A DNA stretch of 64,000 bases. Source: Prillingera fragicola. Taxonomy: Eukaryota; Basidiomycota; Tremellomycetes; Trichosporonales; Trichosporonaceae. Both the position numbers and the translations under genes were made by a program. The stretch is from contig BEDY01000001.1 of assembly GCA_002335605.1 (NCBI GenBank), positions 992,001-1,056,000 of the forward strand, given 5' to 3'. Under the pieces are notes generated by a model, which had not been told where the DNA came from, searched no databases, and worked only from the letters and a program-made list of their open reading frames with translations. Of the stretch, positions 33,765 through 45,944 are shown in pieces (within the stretch, counting starts at the first letter, position 1; the number at the start of each line of letters is the position of its first letter).

Positions 33765-36080
33765 CGTGTCTGTCAAGATGTATAACGACGCCGCCTCAGC
33801 TTGGCTCCAGTATGACGGGCAAGCCAGCTCTGGCATGGTAAAAAGGTAATAGGAGGATAGGGGAGGCAAGATTGTCGGGGGGGGGGGGGAAGGTTCACTG
33901 CCAAGGACGACGACGCTGTCAGTGAAGGATGAAATTCACAGAGATCTCCGCTCTATGAGGCTCCTGCCTGTTGACCGCTTGTGCCTTGGTTGGTAGAGTC
34001 GCAACGAGCTGATCAGCTCGCGAGAAAGGCGCAATTGAAGAACGGGGAGATGTGTCGTATCTGCAAGACCAGAGCAATGGCAAACAGGAAAGTCAGCAGA
34101 GGCAGGGTGCTCCTGCATTACGTGGGGGTTCTTATGAGACCATTGCGCGCAACGAAAGACACTGGGCGTTAGGAAATGTTAGGAGCTTGTCATCGGGCAG
34201 GCGATGGTGGCATAGCACTGACCGCGAAATCACGAACCGACACAAACGCCTCGTTTTACCAAGGATCCAACCAATTCCTGGGCCAAAAAACGCATGAGTG
34301 AGGTCGCGTGTCCTATTGTGAGCTGGGTTAGTGTGCACGATCAGGCGGAGAGGGTCGGGGAACGCAGCCTGCACATGGAGGTGGCGTTCGACATGGACAC
34401 CGCGGGGCAGGAGTACAAGTGTAAACGGGTGACCCGACTACGGATAGAGTATAATCAAGGATGTGGACAAAGGTCCATGCGTCGCCACTGCACAGACCAA
34501 AGGCCGGATTTTGCTCTTGCCCGCCCAGGGCCGTCAGATAGCACCGTGCACCGGCGTACGATCTGTGCAGTGCAGGCAGCACATGTAGGTGGCTCCTTGA
34601 GTTCGTCCGCTACCGCGCAGTGTCAGCAAAAACTGATGTGAGAAGGGCCATTACGAAGGGCTGCGACTTGGCTCGACCAGCGACGATTGATGCCGGTTGC
34701 TAAGAACCTCTCCCACATGCCGATCCCACACCACCACAATCCGCACATTTCCTCACACTACTACATGTCCCTTGACTCCAACAGCGAACTGGAACTGCAC
34801 TTTTCCCATTGTAGTCATGGTAGAATAAGAGTACGAGGGGAAGTCTAGTGTCTGAGAAGCTTCTGCTAGTCTAGCACTGTGAAGCTTACGCAGAGGTTAC
34901 GAGAGCTGGACCAGGGCGACCGAGCTTTCCAATGTGCACCCAGTTGTGGTACCATGGTAGAGAATGGGCTGCAAGGGTGCGTCCCAAATGTGCCCTATAG
35001 CGTTTGGGACCTGTGCACGGCGGAAGGTCGGCCACTCCAAGGTGGGGTTCGGATCTGCATTGGCTTGCTTGCACCCGCAGAAAAATTGAGGGTGACGCAG
35101 TACGATCCACTGACATTTCTGTACGTGAAGGCGAGGTGAGCAAGCTATATGATTTGCGAGGCATTCCTGTGGATACAGGGGAGGTGCAGCATGGCCTCGG
35201 AGAGTCTGCGGTCCAGCTTTAAGGTTTTGCCGGCATCGTTATGAAACTCGGCCAGTGTGGGGGTCTAGAAGGATGGCGCACAAGGGCAGACGACGCGTCA
35301 AAGTACTCTGGCCCAGACCCACGGGACATGCAAAACTCTAGAGTTAAGGAGCAGATTGTCCAGGGCCAGGAGAACGTTGCCGTGACTGAGCCCACGACCG
35401 CCACCGCTCTTCTCTTGCGTATCATCCTGCCGGGACCTCGGGACAGCATTCAGACCATGCCTGCGCACCCTTGCCGTAATATGCTTCTCCGCTGCCGTCG
35501 CTTCCACCACAAACGAGAGGCACAGCACATAACGCACACAAACGCACTGCGATCCTTCCTCCTCCGAACCTTCTGCAACCGCGCCACTTGCTCTCCAAAG
35601 CACAAGCCCCTGCTCCGAGATGCGAGAGGGGCGGCTGCAGTACAATGAAATGCTAGGGACGAGTTCTGTTTTCCTGGTCCTCACCTGTACAGTCGTTCGC
35701 TCCCTCTAGCTGTTGTACAAGACGGTGCAGTGCAGTCGCTCTTGCCCAGGAACCAGGGATTCGAGGTCGTCGACAGTTAATCCTGGTGTGAGAGTGCGCA
35801 TCTCGTTGCTCGCATGGCACCTGGCCCTGTTTGGCACGGTCAAACCCACTGTCACTAGGCAGGCCTGCTACTGTTGCGCTGCAACGCACAGGCAGAGCAT
35901 TCCTTGCATCTTGCATCTTGCTTCACTCCAACTCTTTACCACGACATTACTCTGCGTCTAAATCATACGCCGCCAACAGTCGCTTGGCGAAATCAAGCCT
36001 CTCTCTCAACGTGCGACGCGCCTCCACTTTTGTCACATTGTCGTCCACTTGACAACCAGTCTCGCATCGCCGGACGCGCC
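33765..36080. other. Large intergenic region, 2.3 kb
   Basis: Divergent region between the DUF6534 gene (-) and the TBC protein (+). It starts with a G13 run and ends with pyrimidine-rich 5' UTR-like sequence. I read both strands and found no tRNA, repeat family or plausible coding exon chain; several frames of 70-130 codons look random. Confidence 0.5.
33877..33889 (+). repeat. G13 homopolymer tract
   Basis: Thirteen consecutive G about 115 bp upstream of the DUF6534 start, next to a GGGGAGG-rich stretch. A likely length-variable tract and possible assembly or PCR error point. Confidence 0.75.
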
Positions 36081-39000
36081 ATGCGGCGCCTCACCCAACG
36101 GGACATTGATGACCTGCTCGAGCTCGCTGCGCGAGGTGGCTTGGGTAGGGCAACAGCGTGCGTGCACAATACAGGCAACAGCCGTACCATAACTGACATC
36201 GCAGCCTCAACCACTGTGTCGCGGAGGGTCCCGACCAGCTCATGTACATCCAGGACGACACACTCATCCTTTTGCGCGACGCTGGGGACGACCTCCTTGC
36301 ATACTGCGAGGGTGAGGTTGGTTGGGTGAAGCGAGTAAACCTCCAGTTTGACGCGTTTGCATCAACGTCGACCGCGCCTTCCTCACCCAAGTCGCCGCCG
36401 ACCCCACACGACGCCGCCTTCGCAACTGGCCCGCCAACGACAGACGGTCCTGCAACGCCGCCGCATGTCACTGCTGCCAAGCTTGCTGCGAAGGGCCGAC
36501 GCATGTCGGGTCCCTTTGAGCTCGACTCGTCGTCAGTGAACAGCCATACCCACAGCCGGCACATGCCATCCCTCGACATTGATCACACATTCTCATCGTT
36601 GCGCAACAGCTTCCAACTATCACCCAAACGACCTCCTCTGGACACCGTGCCCAATAACGAGTTGCGATCTTCGACACTTACGCGCAGTGACTCCGGAGGC
36701 TCAAGTTATAGCGACGATTGGGGCGGGCAAATCGGAGGGCTCGTGCTTGATGGCCATGACTCGCCCAAGGACGACAGTGAGTGCACCGTGCCCAGCTCTG
36801 CTAACTCTTTCTTAGGATTGGACTCATCGCCGACACCATCGTTTGCGGCGACCCTCTCTCTCTCAGCCCTCGGCGTCTACGAGCCACCGCAGACATCGGT
36901 CCAAGCGCGTTCAACTCCTTTCGCATTGAGCCACAGTGGCGGCAGCACTGGAAACATTATTCGACATGTTAACCATCATGCAGGTTTTGGCGAAGCTGCC
37001 GTTGCACCGGAGAAGCGCCACTCGCAGACTGCCGAGGCTCAACAGTACAACGAGTACAGGAGCAGCGCGGCGGAGGGATTCATGGAGCATGTTCTGGAGG
37101 AAGAGGACGACCACGACGATGGTGGAGTCAACGACTACATAAACTCCTTTAACCGCGAAAGTACTGTGTCGTCGGGCGGTGCGTCGGGCATCGCATCCCG
37201 GCCCTACAGCGAAGCAATGTCGGACAGTGCCGTAGGCAACCGCTCCTCCGTGGCGTCCTCGATCGTCGAAGCTGTCGCCAGCGTTGAGTCGAGCACGACG
37301 AGCCACACCTCGAGAGGTCTTGATGGTTCCGAGGCACCAGCGCGGCCACCTAGGCGGCGACCCCACGCGCTTCCCTTGCGAAAAGTTGAGGCCGAGGTCA
37401 GTCGTTCGCATACCCCGCGTGCAGAATCACCCGTGCCAGCGACACCACGATCTTTGGACACGTTCGGTGGCGCGGGACTCATGTCACGCGAGCACCTCAT
37501 CTCACCAGAGCGCCACCTGGAGCGCTTCGTGTCCAACATTTCAGAGCCCGAGCAGCACATTCAACGCTTTCTCGCAACCGAGTACCCCGCCGATGACCTT
37601 GCATCACCAGATAGCGAGTACTCGCCTACAGAGCATTTCAACGCCTTGCACGAGGCGCTCATGTCGCCGCGACGAGTCGGCGTCGAACCCGCCTTTGCAA
37701 CGATGCAGGAGGCGCCCAAGGTCGAGATCACTGTCGACGAGCCGCTTGACACGCCGCGTTTGCCAGATGCCGAGGTTATGAGTCTCTCAGACATACGATT
37801 CGGGGACTCCCCGCGACTGCACAATCTCAGCCATCAACTGGGCTACATGGAGCGCAAAGTGTCATACGAGAAACTCGCCTACGACCAAAGCTCCAACGTG
37901 AGCAGGGAGGATCTTGGCGCGCGAGACTTGGGTTCGCGCCTGGCGTACGACCGCGAATCGTTCTACGCCGACCGCCGGTCTCTAGACGTCGAGGCATTCA
38001 AGCGTTTGTTTGAGCGTGACGCGTACAGCATTGGACACGAGGACCCCATTGAGGAGGATGAACCTCCCAGCAGGGCGTCACTAGCGTCTGATGTGGCCAG
38101 CGTCGACAAGATGTCTGATCGATTCCAAGATTCGACGAACCGGCCGTCAATGGACAGCCACCGGTCAATTGGACCCAGTGGTCGCCCGTCGTTCGACAGC
38201 TACGGCTGCCCGTCCATTGACCGCCAGGACTCGCTTGCGTCGACTGACAGGAAGCCGTCCTTTGACACCTCTCGGAAGGACTCGCTTGAAGTACCCTCTG
38301 AGCAAGATCTCAGTCGCTCATCTCGCTCAGAAGAGGCCGAGACGGTGCTCAACACGCCTCAGATTCATCAGCAGGAGACATTCTCCACTGAAGAGGGCAC
38401 TGTGACAGGATCGCACGAAGGAGCGATGCCACATAACGGAGCCTCTGCCGATGACCATAGTCGTTCGCCTTCATCACCGATCAACCACAGCGGAGCTGGG
38501 CTTCTTGGCATGTCTCTGAGTGCACCATCGAAAGGAGGTCTCTCTCCAGGGGCTCTGTCGTCATCGTCTCTCCTCATCCATGACTCGCCAACCTCAGTCG
38601 ACTCGCGGTGGTCCATAGAATCTCGGCTGGCTGCCAAAACTGTGTTGCGCAACGGCTTCTATGCGCTAGGCCACTCTCCTAATCTCACGCTCGAGGAACA
38701 ACAAAATTGGAGGGATCTCTCCGCACCGCTCGCAGCGGAGGCAGGACCCATTGCAACGGATCCGATCGTGCCAGCGGGGCTGGCGCCACCTCCCGAGATC
38801 ATCTCGAAAACGTCGCCGCTGTCCAAGGAACTACCGGCGTCTTCACCGGAGCCAGCACAGTCTGAGGAGTCGGCTACAATAATCCATGGTCGTGCTCGAG
38901 GTACACCCGTCGTCGAGGACGCTCCCGCCCCAAGCACGCCACCTATAGTCTCCGGACCTGAGCGTAAAGAGCCGGTGGACCCGCCCGGCTCGAAGGAGAT

Positions 39001-41710
39001 GTCACCAGGCAGCGTCGAGGAGACAATGCAGGCGCTTGATGCGTCTCGCTCACCCCAATCCGCCCAGTCTCTCAACCGCCGTCAAGGATTAACGCTTGTT
39101 GGGCGGGGTGGCAACCTGCGTGGCGCGCATGGTCCAGTGCCCATATCATTCCGGCCATCACCCCATGGCAGTAGTGCCTCATCGTCGCCTGGGCAGGTGC
39201 CTGGCGGACAACACCAACAACAGGGGCAAGGACGTCCTGTTCCAGCGTTTGGACCTCCTCGACCTGCTCCTGGGCCTGTGTCGCAGCATGCTCACGACGC
39301 GCGCAGCAGGCACGCACCCATAGGCATTGGGTCTCCTCCAAACGGTCGCAGGTCGCCACCCCAGCCGGTGCACGCCGCATTCGCTGCGCCGAGTAGTGCT
39401 CAGGCCCTTCGCCATGTCACCTCTCCGAATCAATCAAGTGCATCCGTGGACGATCAGAGAGGACATTTCCGGCGTGGGCTAGCCGCAGGATCGGATGACC
39501 ACCACACCCACAAAATGCGTCCCAGCCCTGGTTCGTCGGACGATCAGCACGCTGCCCAAATGTTGAGGCGCGGACCTGGATCGGCGTCCGACGATCACCA
39601 CGCGCAGATAATTCGTCGTCCGCTCGACGCGTTCAACACTCCCGGTCGTGTCCAGCGTCCCCAGGCTCCGCCTCAGATTCTGGAGTCGAACTCTGTGGCG
39701 CCCACGCCCAAGGCATCACACTTTGGCCCAAATGGCAACGGTGCGGCCACGGTAACGCCCAAGGCATCGCAGTTTACACACCATCCCACTCCGGCTGCTG
39801 CGTTTGCTGCTCATCACTACGAACGCAGCAACAATCCGACGTCTGCTGCCGCGTTTGTTGCGCACCACTATGAACACAGGCGAGGAACGCCTCCTGCCAA
39901 CCCGCGGACGGCCACGCCACCAAGCGCCTCGACTGCCGGGCCCGTACCCCTGACGCCCAGCTCGAGCGAGAGCCTTGCGTCCACGCCATCATCATCGCAC
40001 AGTGGGCCGTTCAGTCGTGCACGCTCGAGGTCCTTCTCGGCTGCTCTAGCCAAGTCGTTTGGCAAGCGTCCCGCACTTACCATCGATACGAGCACTATGC
40101 CTGCGGTACCAAATAACCTCCCGGCACGCGGCGTGCAACCGCAAAAGCAGCGCAAACAGCAAGTCATGGTCATGGAGCAGAGCCACTACCCGTCACAACG
40201 TGGAGACTTACGAGGTGCGGAGCAAGAGTCGCTCTACTCGCACGAGTCGTACTCGACAAGGGAGAGCGATTCGGCGACGGCCCAGGGATCTGTCACGGCG
40301 ATGCCCAACTTCAACGAAAGCACACCGTCGCTGATACGACCTGCACTGCCGTTTGCAAAGCACCAGCGGTCCGCCAGTGGTCCTCGCCCCAGTCCGTCAC
40401 GCTCGGGGTCTCTCACATATGGCCCGCAACTCTCCCATAAGGCTAGTCTAGGTAACATGCGCAAGCCGTCTCTGGGTTCGCGTCCTGGAGCGCCGCCCAT
40501 GGTGACGCGCAACATGGCGCGTGCGCCAGTGTCGCACCGCGACTTTGCGGATCCGACTGTCAATGCCGACGGCATGGAGTTCCAGATGATCCGGCCCGGA
40601 GAGTCGACGACCATGACTGCCAAGACTGGCGCACCCGAGGTGCGCCTTGACATCGATTCTAGCGATCTTGGCTTGCTGGCTCCTGAGGATCTGGCATCAG
40701 TGGCTACTCCTTCGTCTGCCGGCCCCGATCAGGTGATCGAGACTGACGAGTGGGGATTCCTGAAGAACCGCAGCCCTACGCCAGCCATCTTCAAGTCGCG
40801 CCAGTCGCCCGCCGACGTGCGTGCTGCCGAGCAAAAGTGGCTCACTATCATCGACAAGCCTCTCGCCCATGGCCAGCAGGCGCACAAGCGCGTGCGCCGT
40901 ATGGTGATTGAGCATGGTGTCCCAGCCTCGGTCCGCGGGCCAGTTTGGCAGTGGCACATGGGCAACGGCATGTCTGGCCGTGTCGACGGTTTGTTCCAGC
41001 GTCTTGTCACCAACGAGGCCGGGCCTTTTGACGAGCAAATCGACCGTGACGTCGCAACGGTTTTCAGCGATCATGCCATGTTTGCCAACCGGGGTGGCAA
41101 TGGGCAACGCGAGTTGCGGAAGCTGCTGCGCGCTTACGTCCACTTTGCGCCCAACGGATACTACACGGATATTGCGCGGATCGGTGGCGCTCTCTTGATA
41201 CACGCCATGACAGAGGATGCCTTCTGGCTCCTCGCTGGCCTGTTCAATGGTGTCCTCAAGACGTACTATGCCAAGGATCACGGCGCTTTCCGTGTCGACC
41301 TGCACGTCTTCCAGGGTATTCTGCAAGGGAGCGAGCCCAAGGTCGCCAAGCTCTTGCGCGATGTCGGCGTCGCCCCGCACGATTACCTCCAACACTGGTG
41401 GATGTCTGTGTTTGTTCGTTCTCTACCGTGGCCTACGGTCCTGCGCGTGTTCGACGCAGTCATCTTTGAGGGTCCCCGATTCCTGCTCATATCGAGCCTG
41501 GCCATCTTGACCATCTCGCGTGATCGCCTCCTCGCCCTCCCACGAAATGCCACTTCGGTGCTGAAGTACCTGCACCACCTGCCGCAGGACTCTCTGCTGC
41601 TTCCGGACAACTTTATGCGCGCGTGCGACCAGGTCAAGCTTCGAGACGACGATCTCAAGAAGCTGAGGGTGAGCGTCAAGCAGCAGCTGGCTGTTGACGG
41701 CCGTATGTAA
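36081..41710 (+). CDS. Giant TBC-domain protein, probably non-catalytic Rab-GAP homologue
   Basis: Three exons (36081-36157, 36205-36776, 36816-41710) give 1847 residues. The N-terminal 90 residues (LNHCVAEGPDQLMYIQDDTLILL to GEVGWVKRVNLQF) resemble an SH3-like fold. About 1400 Ser/Pro/His-rich residues with internal repeats follow. The last 290 residues are a TBC domain (AHKRVRRMVIEHGVPASVRGPVW onward, DAFWLLAGLF, WWMSVFVRSLPWPTVLRVFD). In active TBC proteins the motifs IxxDxxR and YxQ supply the Arg and Gln fingers; here they read IDRDVAT (about residues 1625-1631) and YTD (about 1666-1668), so both fingers are missing. It may be a Rab-binding scaffold. The 36158-36204 intron uses GTGCGT; another at 36777-36815 is 39 nt and in frame. 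Confidence 0.85.
39485..39900 (+). repeat. Internal peptide repeats in the TBC protein
   Basis: Three copies of a unit like SDDxHxxxMxRxxxGS, then two copies of TPKASxF and two of AAAFxAHHYE, all encoded in the long linker. Changes in copy number would stay in frame. Confidence 0.6.
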
Positions 41711-42166
41711 TGGAGATTTGAGATTTCGCTCAAGGGGGCTAGTCCTGGGGGCTAGAGTCCTGCTTTTTTCGTCTTTGCCTGCAGAATCATTCTTGCATTG
41801 CCGTGGAAACTGTTTAGATTAGCTTGTTAGCATGTTGTGCAGCCTGATGCATACAGGTATTAATCTTGATCTGGTGCAGCACGCGAGCGCTTAGCTGCTG
41901 TAGTTGTTGTGGCCTCACGAATGACTGCCATGTGACTCGAAGCTCGAAGAGATGGAGACTCAGGTGAGATTGCGATTTGCTTCCGTTGCCCGTTTTGTGG
42001 TGGCAAACAAACCAGTTGGCCGCGAGGAAGGCACGTTCGTCGCAAGGTTGCCTCCTCTATTTTGAGTACCACCTACTGTAACTGTTTTGCCCATCTTCAA
42101 CTCATCTCTCTCTCTCGCTCGGGAATCGCAATTATCGCTCTCGCCTCATCTCAACCGAGCATACCT
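41711..42166. other. Intergenic, promoter of the Mg2+ transporter gene
   Basis: Between two same-strand genes. It contains the TBC gene 3' end and a CT-rich leader (CATCTCTCTCTC) preceding the uORF. No other element recognised. Confidence 0.5.
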
Positions 42167-42229
42167 ATGGACACATCTACCGCACGGCGCTCCTCTCCAA
42201 TGGCCAGCACCCCTATCCTCGCGCCATGA
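42167..42229 (+). CDS. Upstream ORF overlapping the transporter start (ATGA)
   Basis: Twenty-codon uORF beginning MDTSTARRSS; its TGA stop overlaps the ATG of the CorA-type gene in the tetranucleotide ATGA at 42226-42229. It contains a second in-frame ATG. Such termination-reinitiation arrangements can couple or limit translation of the main frame. Regulation by magnesium is speculation. Confidence 0.5.
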   Translation: MDTSTARRSSPMASTPILAP

Positions 42230-45200
42230 CCGCGCCTTCTTCTACGCCGCGCCTTGCCGGCCAAAGTAACGCTCCGTCATCAAGCAGGGACATTGCAGAC
42301 GCCATGTCTCGCAACCCCGACGACGCTGATGTTCACGAGACGGACACTGTACTGTCTTCACCACCGGTCAGAGCAACAGACTATGCCCACCGGTCCACAC
42401 GGCCAGCTCCAACACTCGCAGCCACCTCAAATTCGGCCAGTGCAACACCGATCCCTTCAGCCAGGTTTGCCTATCCCCCACGTAGGCCTTCTGACAATGC
42501 GACCGAACCGTCACCCAAAGTCCCCTCCACGACCCATGGTACCCCTTCCATATCGCCTGGCATCAAGGCCGCCGGAGGTTTAGCCACACCCGGACTCCGA
42601 AGCACCATCCTCAACTTTGATAAGCTTCCTCCGCCTGCCGCCGATGAACCTGAGTTCGCTGAGCTGCTCACCCCGGCTCAGCTGCGGCGACGGAGGCGGA
42701 GCCGTGCGCCCGAGACCCCGGATGCCGCGACAGCGTATGGCCAGCGCATGCTCGTGGGCGTCAGCCTCACACCAGGTGCGAATGCACAGGGATTTACGAC
42801 AGACGATGGGGACTTTTATCGAGGAGCTGCAGCGGATCCCAACCCTGGTCTACCGACTCAGGACGCCTACAACCGTGGAGAGGATGGCAGCACCATTGGT
42901 AGCGGCAGCAGTGGCAGCAGCTCCTGGTCGTGGGGTAGTGGCCGCGTGGGCCACGTTATGGACGCCGTTCAGAGGTTCGGAGAGGCCATCGGTGTGCGTC
43001 GCGGCAGCGTGAGCTCTGGAACTACCACAACTTCTGGGAGCAGCAGCAGCTCTGATAGCAGTACTGGGGCAATGAGCAGGGTCGGAAGGTTTGGACGTGC
43101 GCTCACGCGGACCATGAGCCGTGCGACCGCGGGTACCGCCGACAGCACCGAATCAAAGCCCAGGCGTGTCTACGTCCCACGCAGGCGAGAGTTTACACTC
43201 TTGCTCCCTGCACCTCCTGTGGTGCTGGGACCGGGAAGCGCGGCTTCATCTCGCCCGGCGTCGGCGACAGGAGTCGCTCCGCCACCATTCGTATCACATC
43301 ACCCACCAAGCGACGGCCCGCCGCTAGCGCCCACTTCTGACCGCGTCATTTCCACACCCGTCCTCCCACCGATCCTCGAGGCGATCAGGCAGGCCCGAAT
43401 GGCCGCAGGATTCTCGTCAGAACCTGAACCACTCTCGCGCAAGCGACACCACCATCACCATCACCATCACAAAAAGAAGGGAGAAGCTCCCATAAAGCGT
43501 GGAGGGAGTGCGCCAGGACGCCCGAGGCCTGTGGCGCCTGGTGGCTTTGCTCTGCCCGCCGTTCCGCGTCCTCAATTGCCCCGTACGCATACGCTTAGCC
43601 GTGTGGATGCACTGAGGGGAGGCGCGGTTGTTCGGCCAAAGTCAGCCTCGGACCTCCTTGGCATGGCCGCTGGGCCTGTGCGAGCTCTCTCGGCAAGTAA
43701 CCTGACCAGTCTGCGAGGGAGCATGGATGCTGGCATTTCCACAGAACCGCCGAGGTTTACGATGCTGGGCCCGGACGGAACTCCGGCCCACCCTTCTCCT
43801 AGCCAGCTGCCCTCTCCCCAATCCACTCCTTTTGGCTCTCGTGAGCCATCCCTCGATACACTGGAAGTTTCTCCTGAGCTTCCTGCCAGGCCGCCAGCCG
43901 CTTGGTGGCTGGACGTATCGTGCCCGACTTGGAAGGATCTGCGTGACATTGGCGAACTCCTGGCGCTTCACCCGCTAACTCTCGAAGACGTTCTGCACCA
44001 GGATCCCCGCGAAAAGCTCGACACTTACGACAAGCTTGGCTACTACTTTGTCGTGGTCCGTGCCCTCGATGAGGAGTACTTCAAGTACACGCCTGGTAGC
44101 GGTACAGTTACAGCTCCGCCTGGCGCAGACTTGCCTCTCCGCAAGGTTGCATCGCGCGGCAGTGGGCTCAACCCAGGCCCTGCAGCTGGCAGTACTGTCA
44201 TCGGAACCAGTGGTGCACCAGGTGGAGGTCCGATCGACGACGAGCACAACCACAAGGAAAGGAAACGCCGAGGATGGGGTTTCGGGCGTGCTACGGGTCC
44301 TGCTGCCGCAAAGACTGGCGAGAAAGCCGAGATTATTGAGAACGAACCCGGAAAGGAAGGTCTTGAAGGTGTTGGTGCTGGAGGTGTAAACCTATACCTT
44401 GCCGTGTTTCGCGACGGTATTGTCAGCGTAAGTGCCGATTATCTTGTGCGTGTACTGACCTTCAGTTCCACTTTGGCGATGTGCAGAAACACACCAAGCG
44501 CGTACTCGAGCGTGTGCTAGAGACACAGTCTGAGGAGCCATCCGCCGACTGGATTGCTCACGGCCTGCTCGACAGCATTGTGGACGCCTTCTTCCCGCTA
44601 ACTGGATATGTGGACGGAGCTGTCGACGACATGGACAGTCTTACTATAGACCCAACACGCGACCCACGTGCCGTGGATCCCGACAAAGACATTGAGACGC
44701 CGACTGTGGAAGAAGCGCCTGCCGACTTTGACGAAAAGCCTCACGAGTGGCTCGACGAGGAGTACACTGAGATGCAGCGTGAGGAGCGGATTGACGAGAA
44801 AGCTGCCGAGGCTGCGCATCCGCACCGCACGGCGCTGAGTGAGCGAATGACTGGTCTGCGGCGCCGCCGTCCAGCGCGCCCAAGTTTGTTGAAAGCCGCC
44901 GGCCGCGCGTTGCGTCGCCAGAAGCGCAAACTTCACACAACCACGAAATGGTACATTCTGCCATTTCTTTATCTCAAGCTCATCATCCTGCCTACAGCCA
45001 CCGCGCGCAAGCGTAGGCACCAGGATATTGGTGGCGCCGACGTGTTTGATCGCAGCACCATGTTGCGTAGCATCACAAACATGCGCCGTCTGGTGACTGG
45101 TCTGTCGCGCTTGCTGGGTGGAAAGCACGCCGTCGTCGCGAGTTTACTCAAGCGCGCCGCTGAGACCCAAGGCGGGACTGAAGTGGCTGCCTATCTGTCC

Positions 45201-45672
45201 GACGTGCACGACCATATCCTGCTACTGCAAACATCGTTGTACCACTACGAGTATATTCTCGCCAATGCCCAGCCTGCTTATTTGTCTTACCTCAACGTTT
45301 CCAGCTCGCTCGCTCGTGGCGGAACCGATATATTGATTCTCGCCCTATCGACGGTCACGATTGGCATCCTGCCCATGCAGTTTGTCCTTGGTACGTTTCC
45401 CAATTCAATAGTGTTGCTGACAGCCAGGCTGCTTCTCTATGAACGTCGACGTGCCGCACAACGGCTCTCGCTACGAACATTTGCGCGCAGACGGCACCCG
45501 GGCGCCAGAAAACTTGTTTGGGGTCATTGTGGCGATCATTGTGGTTATCGCGTGTGGGGTAGTGTTGTTGATTCGATACTGGCGCTGGCTGGCACGTCAG
45601 AAGAGGAGTAGGATCCGTGGCCTTGGAGCGGAGTTGCCGAGTGATTGGGATGGGTTTTGGGGCTGGGCTTAA
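42226..45672 (+). CDS. CorA/Alr-type Mg2+ transporter with SMN signature
   Basis: Member of the CorA-Mrs2-Alr superfamily of pentameric divalent-metal channels; fungal relatives Alr1 and Mnr2 sit in the plasma or vacuolar membrane. Three exons (42226-44427, 44466-45390, 45428-45672) give 1123 residues. The first 550 residues are Ser/Pro-rich and include a natural His8 run flanked by Lys/Arg. The cytosolic CorA domain starts near WWLDVSCPTWKDL, with LHPLTLEDVLHQDPREKLD and YYFVVVRALDEEYF. Two membrane helices end the protein (ILILALSTVTIGILPMQFVLG and VIVAIIVVIACGVVLLI). At the end of helix 1 the universal GMN signature reads Ser1046-Met-Asn. The acidic insert around residue 800 is unusually long. 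Transport activity is uncertain because of the SMN change. Confidence 0.9.
43448..43471 (+). repeat. Poly-His (His8) coding run
   Basis: Mixed CAC/CAT codons encode eight consecutive histidines followed by three lysines in the N-terminal region of the Mg2+ transporter. Use of both codons argues against simple slippage. Confidence 0.8.
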
Positions 45673-45944
45673 GGGGGTGTGGTATGGAGTGGAGTGGATT
45701 GCAGACCAATTCTGTTGAAACCTACGTCAAGGTCAAGAGTGAGAGGCGTTAGATGGTAGAACATTTGAAAACAACCACAAATAATAGAATACCCTGCATA
45801 GTCGTGTCGCATATGAATCATCGGTGAAAAGAGGTTTAGCGCAGGAAGACAGACATTCCATTGGGCTGTCATCAATGTGAGATACACAACTATGCAACAG
45901 CGAGTATACCACGACACATGCAGAATCTATAACAACGCTCACAC

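Noticed and set aside
33981..34060. tRNA-like GTTGGTAGAGTCG stretch
   Set aside because: Resembles a D arm, but no anticodon arm or TTCGA T loop can be placed at the right distance.
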